64,000 nt of DNA from Cyanobium sp. NS01. Its GTDB lineage: Bacteria; Cyanobacteriota; Cyanobacteriia; PCC-6307; Cyanobiaceae. The stretch covers positions 1,302,001 to 1,366,000 of the forward strand of contig NZ_CP047940.1 of assembly GCF_014280235.1 (NCBI RefSeq). Reading direction: 5' to 3'. The first letter of the stretch is position 1; every line of letters starts with the position of its first letter. Shown piece after piece: positions 26,131-34,343 of this stretch. The translations under genes were made by a program, and so were the position numbers. Below the pieces are notes generated by a model. The model worked only from the letters and a program-made list of their open reading frames with translations, ran no database searches and had not been told where the DNA came from.

Positions 26131-26703
26131 CAGGTGCCACCCCCGTCACACCCCAGCCAGGATGCCCCCATGCCCCCATGCCCCCGCCCCCGCCGCAGCC
26201 CCGCCCCCGCGCAGGACGTGGCCCGCCGGATCCTGGTAAGCCCATGGTAGGCAAGGTGCTCACCGGCAACGGCATCACCCTCTGCGAGAAGGGCACTTAC
26301 GCCCTGGTGGGCGGCGAGGAGCTGAGCGACGGCGAGCGCGACCAGCTGCTGCAGCTCTGCCGCCAGCGCCTTGATGCCTTCCGCCAGCAGCGGGGTGAGG
26401 AGGTGTTCGCCCACAGGAGCCGCCACCGCACGGCGATCAGCGGCTCGATCAAAGTCCGGGTGCTCACTCGCGCCAGAGGCCGCTGCGAGTGCTGCGGAGC
26501 CCATGAGCACCAGCGGGCCTTGGAGGTGGACCACATCGTGCCCAGCAACCACGGCGGCTCTGACGACCTCAGCAACCTGCAGGCCCTCGGCTTCCACTGC
26601 AATGCCGGCAAGCGCCATCCCGCGCGAGGCGGGCTGTGTGTTCTGCACGCTGGAGGGCAGCGGCCGGGTGCTGCTGAAGAACGAGCTGAGGTTCAGAACC
26701 TGA
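26131..26703 (+). pseudogene. HNH-HIT gene repeat, copy E (HNH domain retained)
   Basis: Leader AACAGGTGCCACCC, CGTCACACCCCAGCCAGGAT, then a scrambled start. From ATG 26244 it is open for MVGKVLTGNGITLCEKGTYA, EELSDGERDQLLQLCRQRLD, RARGRCECCGAHEHQRALEV and DHIVPSNHGGSDDLSNLQAL with FHCNAGKR. The HNH zinc cysteines and the DHIVP/N/H residues are intact. The sequence then shifts frame into a short piece of the HIT part (EAGCVFCTLEGSGRVLLKNE) and ends, so the HIT catalytic block is missing. If translated, the protein would be a lone HNH domain with a nonsense tail. Confidence 0.75.
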
Positions 26704-27046
26704 CAACCAATGCCTTCCGACTCAACTCAATGAGGACGTGGCTTTCGAACAGATGGATCAGCTCCGACAGAGCACGAAGCAGCAACGCAGTGAGATCCGG
26801 GTTGCCGATGTTGCCCGTGGCGACAACCAGGAGCCTGGCTGGAGTGCCGCGCAACAGATGACTGCGAACAAAATCAGCATCCTTGCTGAAGACAACACGT
26901 TGATCACGATCCGCGATGGCGGAAATCACCCGATCGGAGCTGCGATTGCCTGCTGGTAGATCAAGGGTATGCAGAACATCGCATCCCCATGCCTCCAGAG
27001 GCCGAACAAGAGATCGAGGCAGCTGGGCATCCAGCAGGATTCTCAT
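26693..27046 (-). CDS. DUF5615 PIN-like toxin
   Basis: The 117-residue product begins MRILLDAQLPRSLVRPLEAW, then AGNRSSDRVISAIADRDQRV and VFSKDADFVRSHLL. The conserved D-x-Q/N-L, the K-D-x-D-F acidic motif and the late VATGNIGNPDL block match intact DUF5615 proteins. Its start overlaps the DUF433 stop by 4 bp. It is the only copy in the window that clearly keeps the canonical K-D-x-D-F motif. Confidence 0.85.
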   Translation of the reverse strand: MRILLDAQLPRSLVRPLEAWGCDVLHTLDLPAGNRSSDRVISAIADRDQRVVFSKDADFVRSHLLRGTPARLLVVATGNIGNPDLTALLLRALSELIHLFESHVLIELSRKALVVRF

Positions 27047-27276
27047 GCAGAGAGAACTTCAATGCGCTGAACTCGTGACAGCTGAGTTGCGTACTCCAGC
27101 ACTGCTGTGATATCGACTGACTCAAGATCAGGGTAATCGGCAAGAATTTCCGACGCACTCATTCCTGCAGACAGCAATTCAAGTATCATCTCCACAGGAT
27201 AACGCAACCCGCGGATCGTTGGCTTCCCGTGACAGATCTCAGGGTCGATGGTGATGCGACCAAGCTGGTCTGTCAT
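27043..27276 (-). CDS. DUF433 antitoxin
   Basis: The 77-residue product from ATG 27274-27276 has ITIDPEICHGKPTIRGLRYP, EMILELLSAGMSASEILADY and PDLESVDITAVLEYA, a complete DUF433 domain. It is coupled by an ATGA overlap to the DUF5615 gene downstream. Its start faces away from HNH-HIT copy F, whose leader lies about 100 bp further on. Confidence 0.87.
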   Translation of the reverse strand: MTDQLGRITIDPEICHGKPTIRGLRYPVEMILELLSAGMSASEILADYPDLESVDITAVLEYATQLSRVQRIEVLSA

Positions 27277-27373
27277 GGCGGTTCCCTGGGTTTTCCAGCC
27301 TAAGCGGCACAGAGGCTCATGACGATCGGCTGGATTTGGCGCCGACATGGGTCCTTGGTGGGTCTCCCCTTAC

Positions 27374-28332
27374 AAGTTCCACCCGCGTCACACCCCGCAC
27401 CAGCCCTCTCCTCCCAGGCCAGGATGCCCCCATGGCCTCCAGCCCCTCCGCCACCTACGAGCGCCTGCGCGACTACATCGCCGAGCGCATGCACATGAGC
27501 CCCATCGACCAACCGCTGATGCTCCTGGAACTGCTTGGCCGCCGCAGCCCGGCCCCAGCGCAGGACTTGGCCCGGCGGATCCTGGGAAACGCGCATGGTG
27601 GGCAAGGTGCTCACCGGCAATGGCATCACCGCCTACGTCAACGGCGCCTACAGCCTGATCGGCGGCGATGAGCTCAGTGACGCCGAGCGGGGCGAGCTGC
27701 AGCAGCTCTGCCGCCAGCGCCTCGATGCCTTCCGCGAGCAGCGCGGCGAGGAAGTGTTTGCCCACCGCAGCCGCCACCGCAGCCCGGGGCCGCTGCGAGT
27801 GCTGCGGTGCCCACGAGCACCAGCGGGCCCTGGAGGTGGAACCCATCATCCCCAAAAACCAGGGCGGCTCCGACGCCATCAGCAACCTGCAGGCGCTCTG
27901 CTTCCGCAGCAACGCCGGCAAGCGCGACGGCTGTTTGCCTACGCAAGAGGGCGCACCGACTTCCGCGGCCTGCAGGACACCTACGGCCACCGCGAAGCGG
28001 GCTGTGTGTTCTGCGCGCTGGAGGGCAGCGGACGGGTGCTGCTGGAGAACGAGGGGCACAGCCTGGTGATCCCGCGGCGTCATGGGGCCGACGGGCTGGA
28101 GCTGCACCAGCCGGAGTGGAACGCCGTGGTGGAGCTGCTGAAGCTGCGGCGGGAGCAGCTGAGTGCCCAGGACGCCACGATCAGCCGCTGGAATGTGGGG
28201 CTGAACTCAGGCGAAGCGGCGGGGCAGACGGTCTTTCATGCGCACTGGCATCTGATCCCGAGGCGGGAGGGGGATTGTCAGCAGCCACGGGGTGGGGTGC
28301 GGGGGGTGATCCCGTCGAGACGGGTCTACTGA
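27374..28332 (+). pseudogene. HNH-HIT fusion gene, copy F (longest copy, frameshifted)
   Basis: This copy shows the whole plan. An N-terminal region from ATG 27432 reads MASSPSATYERLRDYIAERM, MSPIDQPLMLLELLGRRSP and DLARRILGN. After a frameshift comes MVGKVLTGNGITAYVNGAYS, then the HNH part RGRCECCGAHEHQRALEVEP in a third frame. The HIT domain closes the gene with EAGCVFCALEGSGRVLLENE, GHSLVIPRRHGADGLELHQP and GQTVFHAHWHLIPRREGD (H-x-H-x-H intact). The HNH core reads VEPIIP where copy E has VDHIVP, so the catalytic His is lost. Three frames and a short deletion mark it as dead. The HIT frame alone is open from 27535 to TGA at 28330-28332. Confidence 0.78.
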
Positions 28333-28382
28333 AGACAGCCAGCCTCACTTCGGCTACAAAGTCACAAGTACTGGCCGGATCC

Positions 28383-29324
28383 GTGCCCTCCTACTGGTGG
28401 GTGAACCACAAACAGACCTATCGGCAGGAGACCGACGGCGGCTACATCTGGTCGCCGAAGGCCAATGCCAACGGCGCCCGCAATGTGAGCTACGACAACC
28501 TCAGCCGCTGCCAGCGGGGGGATGTGGTGTTCAGCTATGCCAATGGGCGGATCAGCCAGCTGGGCCTGGTGGAAACGGCGGCGGTCACTGCAGCCAAGCC
28601 GCCGGAGTTCGGCTCAGCGGGGGAGAACTGGAGCCAGGAGGGCTGGCTGGTGCGGGTGAACTGGCAGCCGCTGCGCCAGGCGTTGGTACCCCAGACGTTC
28701 TTTGCGTTGCTGCAACCGCTGCTGCCGGAACGCCACAGCCCGATCAGCACCAGCACCGGCCGGGGCAACCAGGGGGTGTACCTGGCCGGGCTGAGCGAAA
28801 GCCTGGGGCTGCTGTTGCTCCGGCTAATCGAGGAGCACGCCGATCCGGCGGTGCGGGTGCACTTGGTGGTGCTGGCGGAAGAGGGGGAGTACACCGCCGC
28901 GCTGCTCGATGACATGCAGCGGTTGCGGGAGGTACCCAGCAGCACCGAGCGCGATGCCCTCACCAAAGCGCGGCTGGGGCAGGGATTGTTTCGCCATCGG
29001 GTGTCGGAGCTGGAGCCGGCCTGCCGGGTCACGGGGCTGGCGCGGCAGGAGTTCCTGGTGGCGAGCCACATCAAAGCCTGGCGATCCTGCGACAACAGCG
29101 AGCGGCTGAGCGGATCCAATGGCCTGCTGCTCTCCCCCCATGTAGACAAACTGTTTGACCGCCATTGGATCAGCTTCGATTCAGGCGGTGAACTGATCTG
29201 GCGGCACGAGGCGGCAGGGGAGGCCTTGCGTTGTTGGGGCATCGACGGGGCGAATCTGATCCGGCCGTTCAGCCGGGAGCAGGAGGCGTTCTTGAGTGCC
29301 CACCGAGAAGCCCTGAGGCACTGA
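28383..29324 (+). CDS. EVE-like domain fused to an HNH endonuclease (putative modification-dependent nuclease)
   Basis: The 313-residue product starts at GTG 28383. Residues 2-95 resemble an EVE/PUA-fold domain: YWWVNHKQTYRQETDGGYIW, SPKANANGARNVSYDNL and RCQRGDVVFSYANGRISQLG. EVE domains bind modified bases. The C-terminal part is an HNH domain of the type CRVTGLARQEFLVASHIKAW, SNGLLLSPHVDKLFDRHWIS, with the A-S-H-I-K-x-W, N and D-x-L-F-D blocks present. Such fusions are likely restriction enzymes acting on modified DNA; this is inferred from architecture. It appears intact and lies between the TA array and the type I restriction operon. Confidence 0.75.
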   Translation: MPSYWWVNHKQTYRQETDGGYIWSPKANANGARNVSYDNLSRCQRGDVVFSYANGRISQLGLVETAAVTAAKPPEFGSAGENWSQEGWLVRVNWQPLRQALVPQTFFALLQPLLPERHSPISTSTGRGNQGVYLAGLSESLGLLLLRLIEEHADPAVRVHLVVLAEEGEYTAALLDDMQRLREVPSSTERDALTKARLGQGLFRHRVSELEPACRVTGLARQEFLVASHIKAWRSCDNSERLSGSNGLLLSPHVDKLFDRHWISFDSGGELIWRHEAAGEALRCWGIDGANLIRPFSREQEAFLSAHREALRH

Positions 29325-29335
29325 GGCCGATGGGG

Positions 29336-29542
29336 TCAAGGGGCTTGGGTTGGTTTGGCCAGAAAAGGCTGATCCGGCTGGCCAGGGTGCTTAATCACGG
29401 CTTCAGCAAGATCTTCCTCTGTGATTTCGGGGATCTCCTCATACTCTTCGGGTTGGATGACATGGGCATCCACGCGCTGAAGATCAGAGTGGATCTTGCC
29501 TTCAGGGGAGGTTGGGGAATAAACAACGTTGTCTTCGCTCAT
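29336..29542 (-). CDS. BrnA-like antitoxin
   Basis: The 68-residue acidic product begins MSEDNVVYSPTSPEGKIHSD, then LQRVDAHVIQPEEYEEIPEI and TEEDLAEAVIKHPG. The spacing from toxin to antitoxin and the R-V-D ... E-I-P-E-x-T-x-E hallmark agree with the antitoxin partners of BrnT. It is encoded downstream of and overlapping the decayed brnT. Confidence 0.6.
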   Translation of the reverse strand: MSEDNVVYSPTSPEGKIHSDLQRVDAHVIQPEEYEEIPEITEEDLAEAVIKHPGQPDQPFLAKPTQAP

Positions 29543-29730
29543 TGGCCTTTCGCATGGAGATGATGTGCCTGATGCCGCAATCCAACGCAGACGATTCTGA
29601 CTTGACCATAGTCTCGCCTTCGATCGGGGAGCTCGATCGTTGGGCCGGCGAAGACAGTCTCAGCATCAAGGAAATCCAGGCCGCACTGCTCCAGGGCTTG
29701 CATGCGCTTGGCCGGTTCAAAGCTGATCAC
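29502..29730 (-). pseudogene. Decayed BrnT toxin
   Basis: From GTG 29728-29730 the frame reads ISFEPAKRMQALEQCGLDFL, DAETVFAGPTIELPDRRRDY and GQVRIVCVGL. This matches BrnT (K-x-x-x-N-x-x-K-H-G-L-D-F-x-x-A-x-x-V-F). It then loses the central strand; the C-terminal block GIRHIISMRKANERRQR continues in another frame. A frame-breaking deletion has removed roughly 20 residues, so the toxin should be inactive while the antitoxin gene remains. Confidence 0.65.
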
Positions 29731-30088
29731 CGGGTAGAAAGCGCTGAATGAAGGCCGCCAGCGGCATGGGCCCGCAGCGGGGGATCCAGGTGCCGCCGCC
29801 CGGCATCCGCCGCCAGCACTGCACCTCAAGGTGGGGATCGGTGCCGGGGAGCAGCTGAACCCGGTAGCGGTACTCGGCATCGGCGGCCTGCTCCGGGCTC
29901 AACAAGGGTTCGGCTTGGTGCTGGGTGCTCAGAAAAGTGGCGAGGAAGCTCGAGACGTCAGCGGTTTCGCGCTGGGCTGCCGCAAAGCGCCAGGCGGCAC
30001 CGGTGGGGTAACCGTCGTGGTGGAGGTAGAGATGGCGCTCCGTGACGCCGGAAAAGCCTGAGAAAGTGTAGGTGCCACAGGTAGCCAA
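29717..30088 (-). CDS. Hypothetical protein with C-terminal RCGPMxLAAFIxRF motif
   Basis: The 123-residue product begins MATCGTYTFSGFSGVTERHL, then YLHHDGYPTGAAWRFAAAQR and ends PRCGPMPLAAFIQRFLPGDQ. It is soluble. The ending is shared with the gene at 4151-4618. Function unknown. The YTFSG ... HHDGYP pattern suggests a conserved cyanobacterial family. Confidence 0.55.
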   Translation of the reverse strand: MATCGTYTFSGFSGVTERHLYLHHDGYPTGAAWRFAAAQRETADVSSFLATFLSTQHQAEPLLSPEQAADAEYRYRVQLLPGTDPHLEVQCWRRMPGGGTWIPRCGPMPLAAFIQRFLPGDQL

Positions 30089-30166
30089 TCTATTGAAGCA
30101 GCTGCAACTGCAAGTGCCACCGGCGTATCACCAGCGTGACTACTCAGCGAACACAAGAGCATGCCT

Positions 30167-31042
30167 TCATGCCTCCTGCGAAGCTGCTTCCGCCGCTTTT
30201 TCCTGGTGCTCCTTGAGGGTGACCCCCTTGGCGTCTTTCCATTCGGTGCGGCCATTGGCGTTGCGTGCGAGCAGCATGATCGCCGCCTGGGAGGGGGAGC
30301 TGAATTCATAGTCCTGGGCGAGGGTCAACCCGCCCGTTTCCTCCAGAAACACGCCCTGGCTCACCAGTTGTGCCCTGGCCGTCACCCAGGCGGGAGAGGC
30401 GGAGACGACGAAGTCAGTGCGGCCCCTGGCACCGCGCAGCACGGTGAAGCCTCCGGGCGACTCGAAGCCCTGTCCCGATGCATCCGGGCCCTTGAGGTGG
30501 AAGAGCCTGCGGCTCATCGCGGCCGGCTTACCCGTGGGCTGCTCAAAAGCGCGGAAGCCGAGCACTGGGCAGCAGAGAAGCAGCTCTTCGAGAAAGCCAT
30601 CGGCTTCTGCCCGGTCCATCTCCGCCAGGGTGATCGAGCGCCCCTGCACCGCGTTCTCCAGGCGGCAGCGTTTGGCCTCCTGGGCCAGACGGATCAGGCG
30701 GGCCTCCAGATGCTGGGCATGGGCCTTGTTGAGGTAGCCGTCTTTGGAGGTGAAGGCAAAGGCGGTGGTCCAGAAGTCCCTGGTCTGATGCTGCTCCAGG
30801 CGGCGGCCCAGGGGATCGGCTTCGCCGATGTAGACGCGATCGGCACCACCTTCCGGGTCTGGACCCGAGAGCACATAGACGCCCGGGCGGCTGGCCTCCG
30901 GCCGCTGGGTGAATTCCTTGAGCTGGGAGCGGGGCACAACGAAGCCGATGCCGCTCCAGTTCGTCTTCTCGACGATGCGCATGCCGTCCGGCTGACCGGA
31001 GGGCACGAACAGGCGCAGAGCGAAGGGACGGGCGGGGGTCAT
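30167..31042 (-). CDS. GIY-YIG nuclease family protein (with DUF4357-like C terminus)
   Basis: The 291-residue product starts at ATG 31040-31042. The central GIY-YIG module reads PGVYVLSGPDPEGGADRVYI, then GEADPLGRRLEQHQTRDFW, with the later helix HAQHLEARLIRLAQEAKR carrying the Glu expected for metal binding. The C-terminal region (GRTDFVVSASPAWVTARAQL to FSSPSQAAIMLLARNANGRT) resembles the DUF4357 tail found in such proteins near type I restriction genes. Its start overlaps the stop of the metallopeptidase gene by 4 bp; it is the last gene of the restriction operon. Confidence 0.75.
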   Translation of the reverse strand: MTPARPFALRLFVPSGQPDGMRIVEKTNWSGIGFVVPRSQLKEFTQRPEASRPGVYVLSGPDPEGGADRVYIGEADPLGRRLEQHQTRDFWTTAFAFTSKDGYLNKAHAQHLEARLIRLAQEAKRCRLENAVQGRSITLAEMDRAEADGFLEELLLCCPVLGFRAFEQPTGKPAAMSRRLFHLKGPDASGQGFESPGGFTVLRGARGRTDFVVSASPAWVTARAQLVSQGVFLEETGGLTLAQDYEFSSPSQAAIMLLARNANGRTEWKDAKGVTLKEHQEKAAEAASQEA

Positions 31043-31374
31043 GGGGTGGGATGGAGTGGTTGGAGCGATCCGGCATGACGCCTCAATTGTTCCTCCGCCT
31101 GTTCCCACTCACCCAGATGGGCCCGCATCAGGGATTTCCAGAGCCTGCCGTGGTTGGGAACGCTGAAGTGGAGCAGTTCGTGGACGATCACGTAGTCCCA
31201 CAGGGCCTGATCGAGCGAGAGAAGGTCGACGCTGAAGTTGAGATGGCCGTTGGTGGAGCAGGAGGCCCACTTGTGGCGCATCGGGCGCATGCCGAGCCAT
31301 ACCACCTGCACATCAAGCTTCTGCGCCCAGTCGCGCACCCGGTCCTTGAAGGCCGCTTTGGCGTTGGTGGTCAT
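31039..31374 (-). CDS. YgjP/M48-like metallopeptidase
   Basis: The 111-residue product has VIVHELLHFSVPNHGRLWKS, with the zinc site H-E-L-x-H and a downstream H, the signature of the YgjP (DUF45) family. The preceding part (MRHKWASCSTNGHLNFSVDL) is the family's W-G-S/A-C block. The domain is N-terminally shorter than free-standing members. Such genes are regular neighbours of type I restriction operons; the role there is unclear. It overlaps hsdR by 1 bp. Confidence 0.82.
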   Translation of the reverse strand: MTTNAKAAFKDRVRDWAQKLDVQVVWLGMRPMRHKWASCSTNGHLNFSVDLLSLDQALWDYVIVHELLHFSVPNHGRLWKSLMRAHLGEWEQAEEQLRRHAGSLQPLHPTP

Positions 31375-34334
31375 CAGATGCGGTCCGCCTTCTCCAGCAT
31401 GGTGAACAGCTCATCGACGATTGGTGTGACCTGCTCCAGCTCATCGCACTCGGCATAGATGGCGAAGGTGACCTGCTTACGCAGCTCACGCAGTGCGTTT
31501 TCGCTTCGCTTCCAGTTCGGGTAAGACACGAAGGCGGCCTTGATCCTGGTGCTCACGGCCTCTGGATTGTTGACCTTCGCATTGAGCAGGGAGCGGTACA
31601 CGAAGAACGTGAGCCCATCGAAGCCCTTCTCGGCTTGCTCCTGCTTGCGGGTTTCGTTCTGACGCACCTCGGCCAGCAGTGCCTCCATTGCCTCGGACGT
31701 GGAGGTCTGACGCTGCTCAAAGCTCTCCTGCACCAGCCGGGCCCGCTCGGCCATGGCGATCAGGAAGGGGTCGTCGCTGTGGTCATCGGCGAACTTCTCG
31801 ATGCTTTTGACCAGGTTGATCACTTTGCTGCCGTCACCACCCTGTTGATTCTTGATCAGTTCAATCGTGTCGCTGTTGATCAGCACGGCCTCGAGAATGC
31901 CGCGGGCCTGAAGCTGGCTCGCGCTCACGCTCTGCTGCACCAGGTCATTGGTTTTACGCTGAAACTCACGATCCACCGACACAGTGGTGCTGTAGGCCTT
32001 GCGAACGATGGAATAGGTGGCTGAGAGCGTGGCGAAATCATCCAGGAAAGGCCGCAGGAAGGCATCGGGTGAGATGATCTCGTAGAGCATCTCGATCTCC
32101 TTGTAGTCCTTGAAGAACTCCTTGCGCCGCTCGGGATCGCGAAAGTGCTGGATCAGGGTGTCGACGTCCTTGTCGTTGAAGTTCTGCTCGATCAGGCCAA
32201 TGTAGACAGGTGCCTTGCTCTCCATCTTGTTCAGGAAGAGCACTTTCAGCAGCTTGAGGTCTTTGACGATGGCGTTGATCTCGTCGCTGTCGAAGGCAAG
32301 GGCCTTTTCGAGCTTGTCGAAGATGCCCACGAAATCAAGCACGAAGCCGTGGGGCTTCACCATTTTCTGGGCCTCGTTCTCGTAGGGGCGGTTCACCCGG
32401 GCGATGGCCTGCAGCAGGGTGTGATCGCGCATCGGTTTATCGAGATACATCGCATAGAGCACGGGCGCATCGAAGCCGGTGAGTAGTTTCTCGGTGACGA
32501 TCAGGATCTTGGGCTGCTGATCGAGCTTGCCAAAGCTCTTGCGGATCTGGCGTTCCTTCTTCTGATCGAGGTGGAACTCCTTGAGCAGGGCTGAGTCGTT
32601 GTTGTTGCCGGTGTAGACGATCTCCGAAAGCTCAGTGGGCAGGCCCATCTCGGTGAACACGGCATCGAGGGCATGCTTGTAGAGGGCGCAGGCTTCACGG
32701 TCGACACCCACCAGGAAGGCCTTGTAGCCGAGGGGCTCCACGTTCTGCAGATAGTGGTTTGCCACGAAGCGTGCCACTTGCTGGATGCGGTCTTTGCCCT
32801 TGAGGAAATTCTTGAGGTTCACCGCCCGCTCAAGGATTTTGTTGAGCTCCTCAATGTCGGCCACCCCCTCGGCTTCGGCGAGGGAGAGAAACTCGGCGTC
32901 GAGCGTCTCGTGGGGCACGAGCATCTCGTTGGGGGCGAGCTGGTAGTAAAGGGGCAGGGTGGTGCCGTCTTCGATGCTGTCGGCGATGGAGTACTTGTGC
33001 AGGTAACCCTTGTCGTCTTCGCAGCCGAAAGTTTTGAAGGTGCCCTTGCCGTAGACGGTTCTGTCGACGGGGGTTCCGGTGAAGCCAATGAAGGTGGCAT
33101 TCGGCAGGCCGGCCATGAGGAAGGTGCCGAGGTCACCGCCGGTGGTGCGGTGGGCTTCGTCGATCAACACATAGATGTTGGAGCGGGTGTTGAGATCCGC
33201 CGGCATGTCGCGGAACTTGTGGATCATCGTCACGATGATGCCCCGGTAGTCATCGCGTAGGAGCTGGTTGAGGCGGGCGATGCTGCTGGCGTGTTCCAGG
33301 TTGCCCAGGCCGAGGGCTGCGAGGTTCTTGAGCATCTGATCTTCCAGCTCATTGCGGTCGATCATCAGCAGCACAGTGGGCTTGTCGGCTTCCGGTACGC
33401 GGAAGAGTCGCTCGGCGGCCTTGATCATGGTGAAGGTCTTGCCGCTGCCCTGGGTGTGCCAGATCAGGCCGCGCCGGCGATGGGGATCCAGGGCACGGCC
33501 AACGGACGCATCGACAGCTGCGGTCTGGTGCTGGCGCAGGATGTATTTGTTGAGTTCTTCGTCTTTCTCAGCAAAGACGATGTAGTGCTGCAGGAAATCG
33601 AGAAGCTGCGGGATGGCGCAAAAGCTCTTGATCTTGCCCTCCAGCTGGCCCACCTGCTCATGCTTCCAGTTGAAGAGGTTGCGCCGCACCGTGTTCCAAC
33701 TCACGCCATAGGAAAAGCCGATGGCATCGGTGGCGGTGAACAGCTGCTGGCTCACGAACAGCTCGGGCGTTTCGCGGTGGTAGCGGCGGATCTGATCGAT
33801 GCCCAGATCGATGGCTTCCTGCTTATCGGCGTTCTTGCACTCGATCACCAGCACCGGGATGCCGTTGATCAAAAAGACCACATCCTCTCGTGTGCCGTAG
33901 TGGCCGTTGTGAAAGGCCCACTCCTCGGTAACTTCATAGATGTTCTTGCGTGCCTCCGGCACCCTGTCACGGTCGTCGTAATCGATCAGGATCAGGTCGC
34001 GCTCTCGCTTCTCCTCGTGGTCGAAGAACTTGCCACGGTTGCGCAGGTGCTCCACGAACTCCCGGTTGCCGTAGATGTCGGTGTGGAGATGGCGGAACTG
34101 CCCGAGTAAGGCGCCCACCGCCTCGGCGTAGCGCGGGTTGAATTCTCGGACCTTGGCGTCGAGCAGGACGTCGAAGAAGAGGGATCGGTTCTTGGCGCGG
34201 TCGCTGTTCGGAACCTCTTGATCAAAGCCCCGTCGCTGCTCGGCTTCTTCTTGGGACACAATTGTCCAGCCGATGGCCTCAGCGTAGGCGAGGATTCGCG
34301 ATTGGACAGTTTTATGCTCTCCAGGCGTTGGCAC
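31374..34334 (-). CDS. hsdR: Type I restriction enzyme R (motor/nuclease) subunit
   Basis: The 986-residue subunit translocates and cuts unmodified DNA. The N-terminal nuclease has a PD-(D/E)xK-like site in GIPVLVIECKNADK (about residue 175). SF2 helicase motifs follow: Walker A HTQGSGKTFTMIKA (about 295), DEAHRTTGGDLGTF, GFTGTPVDRT, and the second RecA lobe with GFDAPVLYAMYLDKP and LLQAIARVNRPY. A long helical C terminus (DLVQQSVSASQLQARGILEA) contacts the methylase core. Intact over its whole length. Confidence 0.93.
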   Translation of the reverse strand: MPTPGEHKTVQSRILAYAEAIGWTIVSQEEAEQRRGFDQEVPNSDRAKNRSLFFDVLLDAKVREFNPRYAEAVGALLGQFRHLHTDIYGNREFVEHLRNRGKFFDHEEKRERDLILIDYDDRDRVPEARKNIYEVTEEWAFHNGHYGTREDVVFLINGIPVLVIECKNADKQEAIDLGIDQIRRYHRETPELFVSQQLFTATDAIGFSYGVSWNTVRRNLFNWKHEQVGQLEGKIKSFCAIPQLLDFLQHYIVFAEKDEELNKYILRQHQTAAVDASVGRALDPHRRRGLIWHTQGSGKTFTMIKAAERLFRVPEADKPTVLLMIDRNELEDQMLKNLAALGLGNLEHASSIARLNQLLRDDYRGIIVTMIHKFRDMPADLNTRSNIYVLIDEAHRTTGGDLGTFLMAGLPNATFIGFTGTPVDRTVYGKGTFKTFGCEDDKGYLHKYSIADSIEDGTTLPLYYQLAPNEMLVPHETLDAEFLSLAEAEGVADIEELNKILERAVNLKNFLKGKDRIQQVARFVANHYLQNVEPLGYKAFLVGVDREACALYKHALDAVFTEMGLPTELSEIVYTGNNNDSALLKEFHLDQKKERQIRKSFGKLDQQPKILIVTEKLLTGFDAPVLYAMYLDKPMRDHTLLQAIARVNRPYENEAQKMVKPHGFVLDFVGIFDKLEKALAFDSDEINAIVKDLKLLKVLFLNKMESKAPVYIGLIEQNFNDKDVDTLIQHFRDPERRKEFFKDYKEIEMLYEIISPDAFLRPFLDDFATLSATYSIVRKAYSTTVSVDREFQRKTNDLVQQSVSASQLQARGILEAVLINSDTIELIKNQQGGDGSKVINLVKSIEKFADDHSDDPFLIAMAERARLVQESFEQRQTSTSEAMEALLAEVRQNETRKQEQAEKGFDGLTFFVYRSLLNAKVNNPEAVSTRIKAAFVSYPNWKRSENALRELRKQVTFAIYAECDELEQVTPIVDELFTMLEKADRI

Positions 34335-34343
34335 TACAGAACT

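Noticed and set aside
21547-28332. Integron (attC) interpretation of the TA array
   Set aside because: The spacers are protein-coding HNH-HIT fragments, not short palindromic attC sites, and no integrase gene is in the window.
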